This document shows positions 55,053 to 63,955 of a stretch of 64,000 bases of DNA, piece by piece (the stretch's first letter is position 1; every line of letters begins with the position of its first letter). The position numbers were made by a program, and so were the translations under genes. The notes under the pieces are model-generated. The model saw only the letters and a program-made list of their open reading frames with translations, made no database searches and had not been told where the DNA came from. Source of the stretch: Pseudomonas sp. C2B4 (GTDB lineage: Bacteria; Pseudomonadota; Gammaproteobacteria; Pseudomonadales; Pseudomonadaceae); NCBI RefSeq assembly GCF_013359695.1, contig NZ_JABFMU010000005.1:62001-126000 (forward strand), read 5' to 3'.

Positions 55053-56987
55053 ATGCACAACACCCTGGAACAGGTTTTCGGTTATCCACAGTTTCGACCC
55101 GGTCAGGAAGCGGCCATCAGTGCGGTATTGGCCGGGCGCTCGGCAGCGGCAATTTTCCCCACGGGTTCCGGTAAGTCCCTGTGCTATCAGTTGTCGGCGG
55201 TGATGCTGCCGCACCTCACGCTGGTGGTCTCGCCGTTGTTGGCGTTGATGCAGGATCAGCTGATGTTCCTGCAGCGTCACGGCATTGCAGCGGGCAGTAT
55301 CGACTCGGCCCAGAGCCGCGATGACGCCAGCGATGTCATGGCGCGCGCCAAGTCCGGCGAACTGAAAATTCTGATGATTTCCGTGGAGCGCCTGAAGAAC
55401 GAACGCTTTCGCAATTTCTTGCAGCAGGTGCCGATCTCGCTGCTGGTGGTGGACGAGGCGCACTGCATTTCGGAGTGGGGCCACAACTTCCGTCCGGATT
55501 ACCTCAAGCTCCCGGACTACCAACGTCAGTTCAATATCCCTCAAGCCCTGCTGCTGACGGCCACTGCGACGCCCAAGGTGATCGCCGACATGCAGGCAAA
55601 ATTCGCCATCCGTCCCGAGGACGTGGTGACCACCGGTTTCTATCGACCGAACCTTAATCTATGGGTTGAGCCGGTGCGTGGGCAGGACAAGCGCCGACGC
55701 CTCGTCGAGTGGATGAGCGAGCGTCCCGGTCAGCCGAGCATCGTCTACGTCACCCTGCAAAAAACCGCCGAACAGATCGCCGAGCACCTGAGTCGTAACG
55801 ACATTCAGGCCGAGGCCTATCACGCCGGCTTGCCCCACGATCAGCGCGACGATATCCAGAAACGCTTCATGGGCGGGCAGTCCAACTGCATCGTCGCCAC
55901 CATCGCGTTCGGCATGGGTATCGACAAGAGCGACATCCGCAACGTGGTGCATTTCGACCTGCCGAAATCCATCGAAAACTACAGTCAGGAAATCGGCCGT
56001 GCCGGGCGAGACGGGCAACCGTCCGATTGCCTGGTGCTGGCAAACCGCGACAGCCTCAATGTGCTGGAAAACTTCGTCTACGGTGATACGCCGGAGCGCG
56101 ATGGCATACGTCGTGTACTCGACGAGTTGCTAGCTTGTGGGCCTGAAGGCCAGTGGGAGTTTCTGCTGGGGCCGCTGGCGGACAACAGCAACATTCGACA
56201 GCTCCCGCTCAAGACTTTGCTGGTGCAGCTGGAGCTGCGTGGAATCATCGCCCCGAAGTATGCGTACTACGCCGAGTACCGTTTCAAATACTTGCAGGAG
56301 CCAGAGGCATTGCTGGCTCGTTTCGAAGGCGAGCGCAGGGATTTCGTCGCGGCGATCATCCAGACGTCCAGCCGTGCACGTACCTGGGCCACGGTGAATT
56401 TCGAGGCGTTGTACCAGCAGCATCAGGCAGAGCGCGAAAGGGTGGTCAAGGCGCTGGACTACTTCCAGGAAAAGGGTTGGGTGGAGCTTGAGAGCAAGCT
56501 GATGACTGAGGTCTACAGTCTGCTGCAAACCGATTTCGATAGCGCCGCATTGAGCGAAGAGCTGCACACCTGCTTCACTCGGCATGAGCAAACCGAAATT
56601 GCACGAATCCACGCCATGCTGGATCTGTTCGCCACCGACCATTGTCTGGGCCATCGCCTGGCCGAATATTTCGGTGACGAAAACGCTCCCCGGCAGTGTG
56701 GGCATTGTTCGGTATGTCATGGGCAAGTGGCGCGACTGCCAGAGCCACCGACACTCCCGGCGCTTGTGGATAAAAATTTCGAGGCCTTGTGCAGTGACTT
56801 TATCCACAGGCATGAGCAGCACACCGGAAGCTTGCCGTCTGCCGAGCGCGTGACACGGTTTCTGTGCGGGATCAGCGTGCCGCTGTTCACCAGGCTCAAG
56901 GTGCGGACGATTTCCGGGTATGCGATGTTGGAGGATTATCCGTATGCCGAGGTGCGCGCATGGGCTGAAGCGCATTTAACTGAATGA
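55053..56987 (+). CDS. recQ: RecQ-family ATP-dependent DNA helicase
   Basis: A 644-residue RecQ helicase: motif 0 FGYPQFRPGQEAAI, Walker A FPTGSGKS (Lys41), DEAH box VVDEAHCISEWGHNFRPDY, motif III LLTATAT, motif VI QEIGRAGRDGQPSDC. Beyond the helicase core it keeps a late cysteine cluster (QCGHCSVCHG, residues about 550-560) and a C-terminal HRDC-like tail. It is shorter than E. coli-type RecQ over the RQC region and may be a paralog specialised in pseudomonads. GGAGTGA precedes the ATG. Role: DNA unwinding in repair. Confidence 0.88.
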   Translation: MHNTLEQVFGYPQFRPGQEAAISAVLAGRSAAAIFPTGSGKSLCYQLSAVMLPHLTLVVSPLLALMQDQLMFLQRHGIAAGSIDSAQSRDDASDVMARAKSGELKILMISVERLKNERFRNFLQQVPISLLVVDEAHCISEWGHNFRPDYLKLPDYQRQFNIPQALLLTATATPKVIADMQAKFAIRPEDVVTTGFYRPNLNLWVEPVRGQDKRRRLVEWMSERPGQPSIVYVTLQKTAEQIAEHLSRNDIQAEAYHAGLPHDQRDDIQKRFMGGQSNCIVATIAFGMGIDKSDIRNVVHFDLPKSIENYSQEIGRAGRDGQPSDCLVLANRDSLNVLENFVYGDTPERDGIRRVLDELLACGPEGQWEFLLGPLADNSNIRQLPLKTLLVQLELRGIIAPKYAYYAEYRFKYLQEPEALLARFEGERRDFVAAIIQTSSRARTWATVNFEALYQQHQAERERVVKALDYFQEKGWVELESKLMTEVYSLLQTDFDSAALSEELHTCFTRHEQTEIARIHAMLDLFATDHCLGHRLAEYFGDENAPRQCGHCSVCHGQVARLPEPPTLPALVDKNFEALCSDFIHRHEQHTGSLPSAERVTRFLCGISVPLFTRLKVRTISGYAMLEDYPYAEVRAWAEAHLTE

Positions 56988-56999
56988 ATCGTCATCAAA

Positions 57000-57024
57000 G
57001 TGGGAACGCGCCTGCTCGCGAAGG
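57000..57024. repeat. Single degenerate REP unit
   Basis: GTGGGAACGCGCCTGCTCGC is a diverged REP copy with no inverted partner, between recQ and the thioesterase gene. Confidence 0.65.
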
Positions 57025-57079
57025 ACGATAACGCGATGTTCGCTTTAAACTGGCCACTCAACCTCAGGAACCAACACGG

Positions 57080-57511
57080 ATGTCCAACCCGATGCCCCAA
57101 CGCACCAACTACCCACACTTCCAACCCATCACCACCCGCTGGCATGACAACGATACTTACGGCCACATCAACAACGTCACCTACTACAGCTTTTTCGACA
57201 CAGCGGTGAACACCTACCTGATCGAAGTCGGCGGCCTGGACATCCATGATGGCGAGGTGGTGGGTTTCGTGGTGAGTTCGGCGTGCGATTACTTTGCTTC
57301 CATCGCCTTCCCGGATCGGATCGAGATCGGACTGCGGGTAGGCAAATTGGGCAACAGTTCCGTGCAGTATGAGTTGGCGGTGTTCAAGCAAGGAGAGGAC
57401 GAGGCCTGTGCAGCGGGGCGCTTCGTCCATGTGTTCGTTGACCGTGCGTCGAACCAGCCAGTGGCGATTCCAGCAGGATTGCGCAACGCCCTGGAGCGAC
57501 TGGTGGTTTAG
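57080..57511 (+). CDS. YbgC/FadM-type acyl-CoA thioesterase
   Basis: A 143-residue hotdog thioesterase: RWHDNDTYGHINNVTYYSFF holds the conserved Asp and the Gly-His-Val/Ile-Asn-Asn motif typical of 4-hydroxybenzoyl-CoA/YbgC thioesterases. DYFASIAFPDRIEIGLRVGK gives the central strands. It probably hydrolyses short or medium acyl-CoA. The start at 57080 is chosen; ATG 57092 is an alternative. Confidence 0.85.
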   Translation: MSNPMPQRTNYPHFQPITTRWHDNDTYGHINNVTYYSFFDTAVNTYLIEVGGLDIHDGEVVGFVVSSACDYFASIAFPDRIEIGLRVGKLGNSSVQYELAVFKQGEDEACAAGRFVHVFVDRASNQPVAIPAGLRNALERLVV

Positions 57512-57518
57512 TTCAGGC

Positions 57519-57550
57519 AAAAAAAATCGCAGCCCTTGGGCTGCGATTCT
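57519..57550 (-). terminator. Terminator of the glycine-zipper gene
   Basis: AATCGCAGCCC (57525-57535) and GGGCTGCGATT (57538-57548) form a perfect 11-bp stem. Read on the minus strand it ends in eight T. It lies eight bases after the thioesterase stop and may act for both convergent genes. Confidence 0.88.
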
Positions 57551-57577
57551 TCACCTGCCAGTGAAACCGATCCGGTC

Positions 57578-58069
57578 TCAGTGACGATGGCGGTAGTGTT
57601 TGTGATGCTTGCGGTGGCCGTAGGCATGACCGCGACCCGGGTGGCCGTCACGGTAGTAGCGACGGTCATGGTCACGATAGGAGCGACGATCGTCATCGTC
57701 GTCGTCATCGTATTTGTTGCCCATGTAGTTGCCCAGCGCGCCACCGGCGCCGCCGCCTGCAGCGGAGCCGATCAGGCTGCCGGTGGTGCCGCCCATGCTG
57801 CGGCCGACCACGTTACCGCCTGCCGCGCCCAGCGCGCCACCGATGGCGGCTTCGCCACGGCTGTGTTTGTCTGCGCCGACTGCGCTACCGCCCGCGCCGC
57901 CCAGGGCTGCGCCGATGGTGGAACCTGTATTGCCGCCTATCGATTGGCCGACGACCGAGCCCAAAACCCCGCCCAATGCGCCACCCACACCTGCTTCGGT
58001 GGTGCCGCCAGCAGAAGCAATGCCACTGACCAGGCCAAGGGACAACAAGAGAATCGAGGAGAACTTCAT
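57578..58069 (-). CDS. Glycine-zipper protein with acidic and basic C-terminal tail
   Basis: A 163-residue secreted or envelope protein: signal peptide (SSILLLSLGLVSGIASA), then about 90 residues of glycine-zipper repeats (GGALGGVLGSVVGQSIGG, GGALGAAGGNVVGRSMGG), a run of seven Asp (about residues 121-127), and a C-terminus rich in Arg, Tyr and His (GHRKHHKHYRHRH) that could bind metal. YMGG/Rick-17kDa-type zippers occur in outer-membrane-associated proteins. Function unknown. Preceded by AGGTTCC, a weak ribosome site. Its terminator is at 57519. Confidence 0.78.
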   Translation of the reverse strand: MKFSSILLLSLGLVSGIASAGGTTEAGVGGALGGVLGSVVGQSIGGNTGSTIGAALGGAGGSAVGADKHSRGEAAIGGALGAAGGNVVGRSMGGTTGSLIGSAAGGGAGGALGNYMGNKYDDDDDDDRRSYRDHDRRYYRDGHPGRGHAYGHRKHHKHYRHRH

Positions 58070-58227
58070 GGAGTAGGAACCTCAAGGGGATGACGGCGCG
58101 ATCCTGAGGCTGTGTCGGGGGCGTGACAATCGAAATCCGACGAGTAACACGACTTGAGCACATTTCTATAAGTTGCTGTTTTTTAGACGGAACTTAAGTG
58201 TTTTTCGCCGGTCTTTAGCTACTTCGG

Positions 58228-58260
58228 AAAGGCCGTTTTTGTGAGAAAACGGCCTTTTTT
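58228..58260 (+). terminator. Strong plus-strand terminator without an upstream plus-strand gene
   Basis: AAAGGCCGTTTT (58228-58239) and AAAACGGCCTTT (58246-58257) form a perfect 12-bp stem with a TGTGAG loop and six T. The nearest upstream gene (57578-58069) is on the other strand, so a small plus-strand transcript from about 58080-58200 may end here. Confidence 0.8.
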
Positions 58261-58314
58261 GTGGGTGTTTGGAATGTTTTAACGGTGCCATTACCCGGAG
58301 TGCTTAGTCCGACG

Positions 58315-58410
58315 CTTTCGCGAGCAGGTTCGCTCCCACAGTGGATCCTGGTGGAACACAAATGCTGTGCTCACAGAAGAATTAATGTGGGAACGAGCCT
58401 GCTCGCGAAG
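58315..58410. repeat. REP inverted pair
   Basis: TTTCGCGAGCAGGTTCGCTC from 58317 faces GTGGGAACGAGCCTGCTCGC from 58387, just downstream of the FdhF-type gene. Confidence 0.8.
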
Positions 58411-58430
58411 AGGCCGGATCAAACGCCGCG

Positions 58431-60779
58431 TTAAGCCGACCTGGCCATGATCAACCCAGTCTCACTTGCCGCTTCCAGCCGGATCGCCACGAACTTCGAC
58501 GTCGGTGTATGACTGCCGTCCCCGGTGCTTTCCAGCGGCACCAGCGGATTCACCTCCGGATAGTACGCCGCCGCTTGCCCGGCCGGGATATCAAACGCCA
58601 GCAAGGTGAAGCCCTTCACCCGACGCTCAACACCATCGTCCCAGAGCGAAACGATGTCAGCCTTCTGCCCAGGCTTGAAACCCAGGCGAATGATGTCGGC
58701 TTCGTTCACGAACAACACATCACGCTGACCTTTCACGCCGCGATAACGATCGTTGAGGCCATAAATCGTGGTGTTGTACTGATCGTGGGAGCGCATCGAT
58801 TGCAGGATCAGGTCCGGCAATATGCCGGTGGCGCGGCTGCGTTCGTGCACCAGGTCCTTGGGCAAAACGTTCGGACGGAAGTTGGCCCGGCCTGACGCAG
58901 TGTTCCACTTGCGAGCGCCGGCACTGTTGCCGAGGTAGAAACCGCCCGGATTCTTGATCTTCTCGTTGAAGCCCTTGAAGTTGGGAATGGTGTCGGCGAT
59001 CAAGTCGCGGATGCGGCGGTAGTCAGCCACCAGCCAGTTCCAATCCACGGGGTGATTGCCCAGCGTGGCTGTCGCGATGCCGGCAAGAATCGCCGGCTCC
59101 GAGCGCATTTGGTTCGACAGCGGCTCCAATTGACCGTTGGAGGCATGGACCATGCTGAACGAGTCTTCGACGGTCACCGCTTGCGGGCCTTCGGTTTGCC
59201 GGTCGATATCGGTCCGCCCCAGGCATGGCAGGATCAGTGCGTCCTTACCGTGGGCCAGATGGCTGCGGTTGAGCTTGGTGCTGATCTGCACGGTCAGGTC
59301 GCAATTGCTCAGGGCCTTGAAGGTCCGTGGGCTGTCGGGGGTGGCTTGGGCGAAGTTACCGCCCAGGGCCATGAACACTTTTGCCCGACCTTCGGCCATG
59401 GCGTGAATCGCCTCGACCACGTTGTGGCCGTTTTCACGGGGTACCTTGAACTGGAAGCGACGCTCCAGGGCATCGAGAAATGCCACCGGCGGGCGTTCGT
59501 TGATGCCCATGGTCCGGTCACCCTGCACGTTACTGTGGCCACGCACCGGGCACAGGCCCGCGCCCGGCCGGCCGATGTTGCCGCGCAGCAGCATCAGGTT
59601 GGCGATTTCCTGGATGGTCGCCACCGAGTGGCGATGCTGGGTGATGCCCATGGCCCAGCACATGATGACGTTCTTGCCCTTGGCGTACATGCGCGCCGCT
59701 TGTTCGATCTCGACCAGGCTCAGGCCTGATTGCTCAACGATCTGTTCCCACGGCGTGTCGTCGATGACCGCCAGGTAGTCCAGCACATTGACACTGTGTT
59801 CATTGAGGAAGGCGTGATCGAACACCGCCGGGGCGCCAGCCTTCTGCGCATCGCGTTCCCACTGCAGCAGGAACTTGGCCATGCCGCGCATGATCGCCAT
59901 GTCTCCGCCCAACGCCGGGCGGAAGTAGGCGGTGTTGGTCGGCTTGTCGCCGTTGGTGAGCATTTCGATCGGGTGTTGCGGGTGCTGGAAACGTTCCAGT
60001 CCCCGTTCTTTCAGCGGATTGATGCACACCACTTGCGCGCCGCGTTTCACCGCTTCGCGCAGCGGTTCGAGCATCCGTGGGTGGTTGGTGCCGGGGTTCT
60101 GGCCCCAGACGAAAATGGCATCGGCGTGTTCGAAGTCGTCGAAGGTCACGGTGCCTTTACCCACACCCACACTCTGTGACAGCGCGACGCCACTGGCCTC
60201 ATGGCACATGTTCGAGCAGTCGGGGAAGTTGTTGGTGCCATAGGCGCGCACGAACAATTGATACAGGAATGCCGCTTCGTTGCTGGCACGTCCCGAGGTG
60301 TAGAACTCGGCTTGATCCGGGCTCGACAAACCGCGCAGGTGCTTGGCGATGAGGGCAAAGGCATCCTCCCAGCTGATGGGTTGGTAGCGATCGGTTTCGG
60401 CGTTGTACACCAACGGCTCGGTCAAACGGCCCTGGTATTCAAGCCAGTAGTCGCTCTGCTCCAGCAGCGAGGTGACGCTGTGTTTGGCGAAGAATTTGCC
60501 GTCGACGCGCCGTTTGGTCGCTTCCCAGTTCACCGCTTTGGCGCCGTTCTCGCAGAACGCCACCATGCCGCCTTCCAAAGAATCGCCCCAGGCGCAACCG
60601 GGGCAATCGAAGCCGCCGTTCTTGTTGGTCTTGAGCATCATGCGCAGGTTTTTCAGGGCGTTGTCGCTGGTCAACCAGGCCTGGGCGACGCTGATCAGCG
60701 CGCCCCAGCCGCCGGCCGGGCCTTTGTAAGGCTTGTAACGGGGGACGGGTGTCTGGTCGGCTTGACGGTGTTGACTCAC
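58431..60779 (-). CDS. FdhF/YdeP-family molybdopterin oxidoreductase
   Basis: A 782-residue molybdoenzyme of the YdeP family, related to formate dehydrogenase H. The N-terminus has Cys59-X2-Cys62 (FDCPGCAWGD). Cys188 and Cys192 lie in NNFPDCSNMCHEASG, where Cys192 aligns with the molybdenum-ligand selenocysteine of FdhH. Molybdopterin-binding motifs such as FVWGQNPGTNHPRM and VRGHSNVQGDRTMG follow. It does not have the full four-Cys FeS motif of classic formate dehydrogenases. GTG start at 60779 overlaps the fdhD stop (GTGA). FdhD, encoded upstream, is its likely sulfuration partner. YdeP in E. coli is linked to acid resistance. The substrate is unknown. Confidence 0.88.
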   Translation of the reverse strand: MSQHRQADQTPVPRYKPYKGPAGGWGALISVAQAWLTSDNALKNLRMMLKTNKNGGFDCPGCAWGDSLEGGMVAFCENGAKAVNWEATKRRVDGKFFAKHSVTSLLEQSDYWLEYQGRLTEPLVYNAETDRYQPISWEDAFALIAKHLRGLSSPDQAEFYTSGRASNEAAFLYQLFVRAYGTNNFPDCSNMCHEASGVALSQSVGVGKGTVTFDDFEHADAIFVWGQNPGTNHPRMLEPLREAVKRGAQVVCINPLKERGLERFQHPQHPIEMLTNGDKPTNTAYFRPALGGDMAIMRGMAKFLLQWERDAQKAGAPAVFDHAFLNEHSVNVLDYLAVIDDTPWEQIVEQSGLSLVEIEQAARMYAKGKNVIMCWAMGITQHRHSVATIQEIANLMLLRGNIGRPGAGLCPVRGHSNVQGDRTMGINERPPVAFLDALERRFQFKVPRENGHNVVEAIHAMAEGRAKVFMALGGNFAQATPDSPRTFKALSNCDLTVQISTKLNRSHLAHGKDALILPCLGRTDIDRQTEGPQAVTVEDSFSMVHASNGQLEPLSNQMRSEPAILAGIATATLGNHPVDWNWLVADYRRIRDLIADTIPNFKGFNEKIKNPGGFYLGNSAGARKWNTASGRANFRPNVLPKDLVHERSRATGILPDLILQSMRSHDQYNTTIYGLNDRYRGVKGQRDVLFVNEADIIRLGFKPGQKADIVSLWDDGVERRVKGFTLLAFDIPAGQAAAYYPEVNPLVPLESTGDGSHTPTSKFVAIRLEAASETGLIMARSA

Positions 60780-61615
60780 GCTTGTTTCTCCAAAGCCGGG
60801 CTGTAGACCCGCGGCGCATTCTTTTGTGGCAGATGGATGAGATTGAGGTTGTGGCGACGGGCCCATTGCACGGCAAGGCTCGTGGGTGACGACAGGCTGA
60901 CCAGGGTCTGGATGCCTGCGCGCAAAACTTTCTGGATCAATTCGAGACTGCAACGGCTGGTGACAATCGCCAGGCCGCCACTGATCGGGATGTTGCGACG
61001 GATCAGTCCGCCGATCAGTTTGTCGAGGGCGTTGTGCCGGCCGATGTCTTCACGACCGAGCAACAACTCGCCCTTGTCGTTCATAAACACCGCCGCATGC
61101 ACCGCGCCGCTGTACTGCCCCAAGGGCTGGAACGCGCCGATACGCTGGCGCAGGCCGTCGAGCCATTCGGGGGGCGGCAGTGGCGCGCCGGACAATACCT
61201 TGAGTTCCGGCAACGCCTGTTCAAGGGCCTCGACGCCGCACAGCCCGCAACCGCTGGTCCCCGCCAGTTGCCGGCGCTGCTGCTTGAGATTCCAGAAGGC
61301 GCGGTTGGCGATCGTCACTTGCGCATACTGCGCCGAGCCGGAGCCGCTGAGTTGCAGGTCATAGATTTCATTGGCGTCTTCGATGATGCCGCTACCGAGA
61401 CTGAAACCGACGACAAAGTCTTCAAGATCGGTCGGCGTCACCAACATGACGGCCTGGCTGATGCCGTTGTAGGCAATCGCCAACGCGACTTCCTCGGCCA
61501 AGGCTGTGCTGGCCGATTCCGTGTCTTCAAGGTTGCTGTAGCTGTAGGTCTGGCTGGCAGCAGGCGCTGGCGTTTCGAGGGCAGGCGCCGCGCAGGCAGG
61601 GCGCTTGTCGTTCAT
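60776..61615 (-). CDS. fdhD: Formate dehydrogenase accessory sulfurtransferase FdhD
   Basis: A 279-residue FdhD: the sulfur-carrying pair is Cys123 and Cys126 (SGCGLCGVEAL), with AYNGISQAVMLVTPTDLEDF and GREDIGRHNALDKLIGGLI. It transfers sulfur from IscS to the molybdenum cofactor of formate-dehydrogenase-like enzymes. It overlaps the FdhF-type gene, its probable client. The N-terminal 25 residues are a low-complexity Ala/Pro extension. Confidence 0.93.
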   Translation of the reverse strand: MNDKRPACAAPALETPAPAASQTYSYSNLEDTESASTALAEEVALAIAYNGISQAVMLVTPTDLEDFVVGFSLGSGIIEDANEIYDLQLSGSGSAQYAQVTIANRAFWNLKQQRRQLAGTSGCGLCGVEALEQALPELKVLSGAPLPPPEWLDGLRQRIGAFQPLGQYSGAVHAAVFMNDKGELLLGREDIGRHNALDKLIGGLIRRNIPISGGLAIVTSRCSLELIQKVLRAGIQTLVSLSSPTSLAVQWARRHNLNLIHLPQKNAPRVYSPALEKQA

Positions 61616-61707
61616 GGCATCACCGACGGTTTGATCAGCTTTAAGACTAGGCGCGGCAAAGTGTCGCGTCTAATCGCTAATACTGATCTACCGATAGATG
61701 CCGTCGA

Positions 61708-62595
61708 TCAAGCGCCTGCCAGCGATTGCTGATAAATCGCGAAACAGGCTTCCGCCAACGCCGAGCGCGGCGCGCTACGACGCATGATCAGCCCCAGCCG
61801 GCCGAGGGTCTGGGCGTTTTCGATGGGCTGCAGGCGCAAATGATCGGTCAGTCCTTCGAGGCCGCCGTCCAAGGGCATCACGGCGCAGCACAAGCCGCCG
61901 TGCACAGCTTGTAACAGTTGATGCACCGCATCGGTCTGCAATAAAGGCTGCGGGGTCAGGCCTCGGCTGTGGAAATTGTGGTCGATGGACTGGCGGAAAT
62001 GCATGCCGCTGGTGAGCATGCCCAGCGGCAGTTCGATGAGCGACTCCCAGCTTAGCGGCGCCTCGCCAAAGGTGAAGAAGCGCTGATCGTAAAGCAGACC
62101 CATGCGGGTTTCTTTGAAGGTGAGCGAGTCAAAGTGGTCGGCATCCAGACGTTCCAGGTACGACACACCGAGATCCAGGCGATTGTTCGCCAGTTGTTCG
62201 AGGATTTGTTCCGAACTGAGCGCCGAGAGTTCGAAGCGCAGGTTCGGGTGCTCAGCGTGCAGGCGCTGTAACAGCGGCAGCGGATCGAAACTCGACAGCG
62301 GCACCACGCCCAGGCGCAAGGTGCCGACCAGATTACCGCGGCAGGCCGCCGCTTCGGCGTACAAACCGTCATAGGCGGCCAGCACGGTGCGCGCCCAGGC
62401 CAGTACCCGCTCGCCTGGCGCGGTGAAACCCTCGAAGCGCTGTCCACGATTGACCAGTGGCAGATCGAGTTCTTCTTCGAGGCTGCGCAGGCGCATGGAC
62501 AAGGTCGGCTGGGTGATGTGGCAACGCGCGGCGGCCTGGCCGAAGTGTCGGGTTTCGTCGAGGGCGATGAGGAATTTCAGCTGTTTGATGTCCAT
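61708..62595 (-). CDS. LysR-family regulator upstream of fdhD
   Basis: A 295-residue LysR-type regulator: winged helix MDIKQLKFLIALDETRHFGQ, ITQPTLSMRLRSLEEELDLPL, and an effector domain from about residue 90 (GTLRLGVVPLSSFDPLPLLQ). It lies 92 bases upstream of fdhD on the same strand, so it is either co-transcribed or controls the molybdoenzyme operon. The effector domain contains one Cys pair (GGLCCAV), which does not match the OxyR redox spacing. Function inferred from location only. Confidence 0.85.
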   Translation of the reverse strand: MDIKQLKFLIALDETRHFGQAAARCHITQPTLSMRLRSLEEELDLPLVNRGQRFEGFTAPGERVLAWARTVLAAYDGLYAEAAACRGNLVGTLRLGVVPLSSFDPLPLLQRLHAEHPNLRFELSALSSEQILEQLANNRLDLGVSYLERLDADHFDSLTFKETRMGLLYDQRFFTFGEAPLSWESLIELPLGMLTSGMHFRQSIDHNFHSRGLTPQPLLQTDAVHQLLQAVHGGLCCAVMPLDGGLEGLTDHLRLQPIENAQTLGRLGLIMRRSAPRSALAEACFAIYQQSLAGA

Positions 62596-62744
62596 CTTCG
62601 CTCCAGGGCGGATCCAGGGATTGAGCAGGCGGGGATTCTATCGCTTGGCACGAAGCGGCGTCATTGGTCGGTTCGGAGCCTTGATTGGCAACCGTGGTCT
62701 AGGCTTTTGCGTCTGGACACTAAATTCCCCAGGGAGAGCACACG

Positions 62745-63194
62745 ATGAGCCTGTTCAGTTTTCTAAAAGAAGCCGGAGAAAAAATCCTCGATGCGCTGAC
62801 GCCGGACAAGGCTGAAGCCAACAGCGCTGCGTTGACCCAGCATGTGCAGAGCGCACTGACGGGGATCGATACCTCCAAGATCCAGGTGAAAGTCGAGGGC
62901 GATAAAGTCATCGCCACGGGTGAAGCGAGCAGTCAGGAAGAGAAAGAAAAAATCCTGCTGGCGTTGGGCAACGTGGCGGGCGTCAGCGGTGTTGACGACC
63001 AGATCACCGTGACAGGGGCTGTGGCCCCGGCCGCGAAGTTTGTAACGGTCGAGAAAGGCGACACGCTCAGTGCGATTTCCAAGCGTGTGTATGGCGATCC
63101 GAACAAGTACCAAAAGATCTTCGAGGCCAACAAGCCACAGCTCAAGCATCCGGACAAAATCTATCCGGGGCAGGTGTTGCGGATTCCTGAGTAA
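62745..63194 (+). CDS. kbp: BON-LysM protein Kbp (YgaU)
   Basis: A 149-residue cytoplasmic protein with a BON domain (about residues 25-90, VEGDKVIATGEASSQEEKEK) and a C-terminal LysM domain (about 100-148, VTVEKGDTLSAISKRVYGDP). This is the exact architecture and length of E. coli Kbp/YgaU, a potassium-binding protein. It has no signal peptide. GGGAGAG precedes the ATG. Monocistronic. Confidence 0.9.
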   Translation: MSLFSFLKEAGEKILDALTPDKAEANSAALTQHVQSALTGIDTSKIQVKVEGDKVIATGEASSQEEKEKILLALGNVAGVSGVDDQITVTGAVAPAAKFVTVEKGDTLSAISKRVYGDPNKYQKIFEANKPQLKHPDKIYPGQVLRIPE

Positions 63195-63206
63195 TCTTCA
63201 AGACCG

Positions 63207-63279
63207 CTTTCGCGAGCAGGCTCGCTCCCACATTTGATCTGGACGCAGATCCATTGTGGGAGCGAGCCTGCTCGCGAAA
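63207..63279. repeat. REP inverted pair
   Basis: TTTCGCGAGCAGGCTCGCTC from 63208 faces GTGGGAGCGAGCCTGCTCGC from 63256, between convergent kbp and yrfG. Confidence 0.85.
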
Positions 63280-63292
63280 TAGGCGCCTCGGT

Positions 63293-63955
63293 CTAAAGCC
63301 CTGCAATCAAATCCCGATAATCCCCGACCGCCGCAAACTCCGCCGTGTCCTTGGGGCCCTTGCGACTGTCAGGCTCGCTCACGGCCAACAAATGTGCCAC
63401 CCCAAAATCCCGCGCACTGCGCAATATCGGCAAGGTGTCATCGATAAACAGGCTGCGCGCCGGGTCGAAGTCGATGTCCGCTTGCAACGCCTCCCAGAAT
63501 TGCGGATTTTCCTTGGGGTAACCGTAATCGTGGGAGCTGATCAAACGCTCGAAGTAGGGCGCCAGTTCGATTTTTTCCAGCTTCAAAGACAGTGAATCAC
63601 GGTGAGCGTTGGTGATCAGTACCACGCGTTTGCCAGCCCGTTTGATGGCGGCCAGAAACGTGTCCGCGTCCGGGCGCAGGGCGATCAAGTGGGCGGTTTC
63701 CAGCTTCAATTCGCGCACCGGCAGCTTCAGTTCGGCACTCCAGAAATCCAGGCAGTACCACTGCAATTGGCCGGCGTTGCGCTCGAACAGCGGCTGCAGC
63801 TCCAGCTCGGCCATGGCCCGGCTCACTCCGTGCAAGTCTGCATAGCGCTGCGGCAAATGCTCCAGCCAGAAATGGTTGTCGAAGTGCAGGTCCAACAGCG
63901 TGCCGTCCATGTCCAGCAGAACGGTGTCGATGTCGTGCCAAGGCAGCGGGGGCAT
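63293..63955 (-). CDS. yrfG: HAD-superfamily GMP/IMP nucleotidase YrfG
   Basis: A 220-residue HAD hydrolase: nucleophile motif VLLDMDGTLLDLHFDNHFW, motif II VLITNAH, Lys in YGYPKENPQFW, and the Asp pair in LFIDDTLPILRSA. HFDNHFWLEHLPQRYA matches the YrfG (GMP/IMP nucleotidase) group. The start is the ATG at 63955. In many pseudomonads the nudE/cysQ genes are nearby, which would lie beyond the window. Confidence 0.9.
   Translation of the reverse strand: MPPLPWHDIDTVLLDMDGTLLDLHFDNHFWLEHLPQRYADLHGVSRAMAELELQPLFERNAGQLQWYCLDFWSAELKLPVRELKLETAHLIALRPDADTFLAAIKRAGKRVVLITNAHRDSLSLKLEKIELAPYFERLISSHDYGYPKENPQFWEALQADIDFDPARSLFIDDTLPILRSARDFGVAHLLAVSEPDSRKGPKDTAEFAAVGDYRDLIAGL

Noticed and set aside
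61708..62595. OxyR identity for the LysR regulator
   Set aside because: The DNA-binding region looks OxyR-like, but the redox Cys spacing of OxyR is absent, so it is left as a generic LysR regulator.
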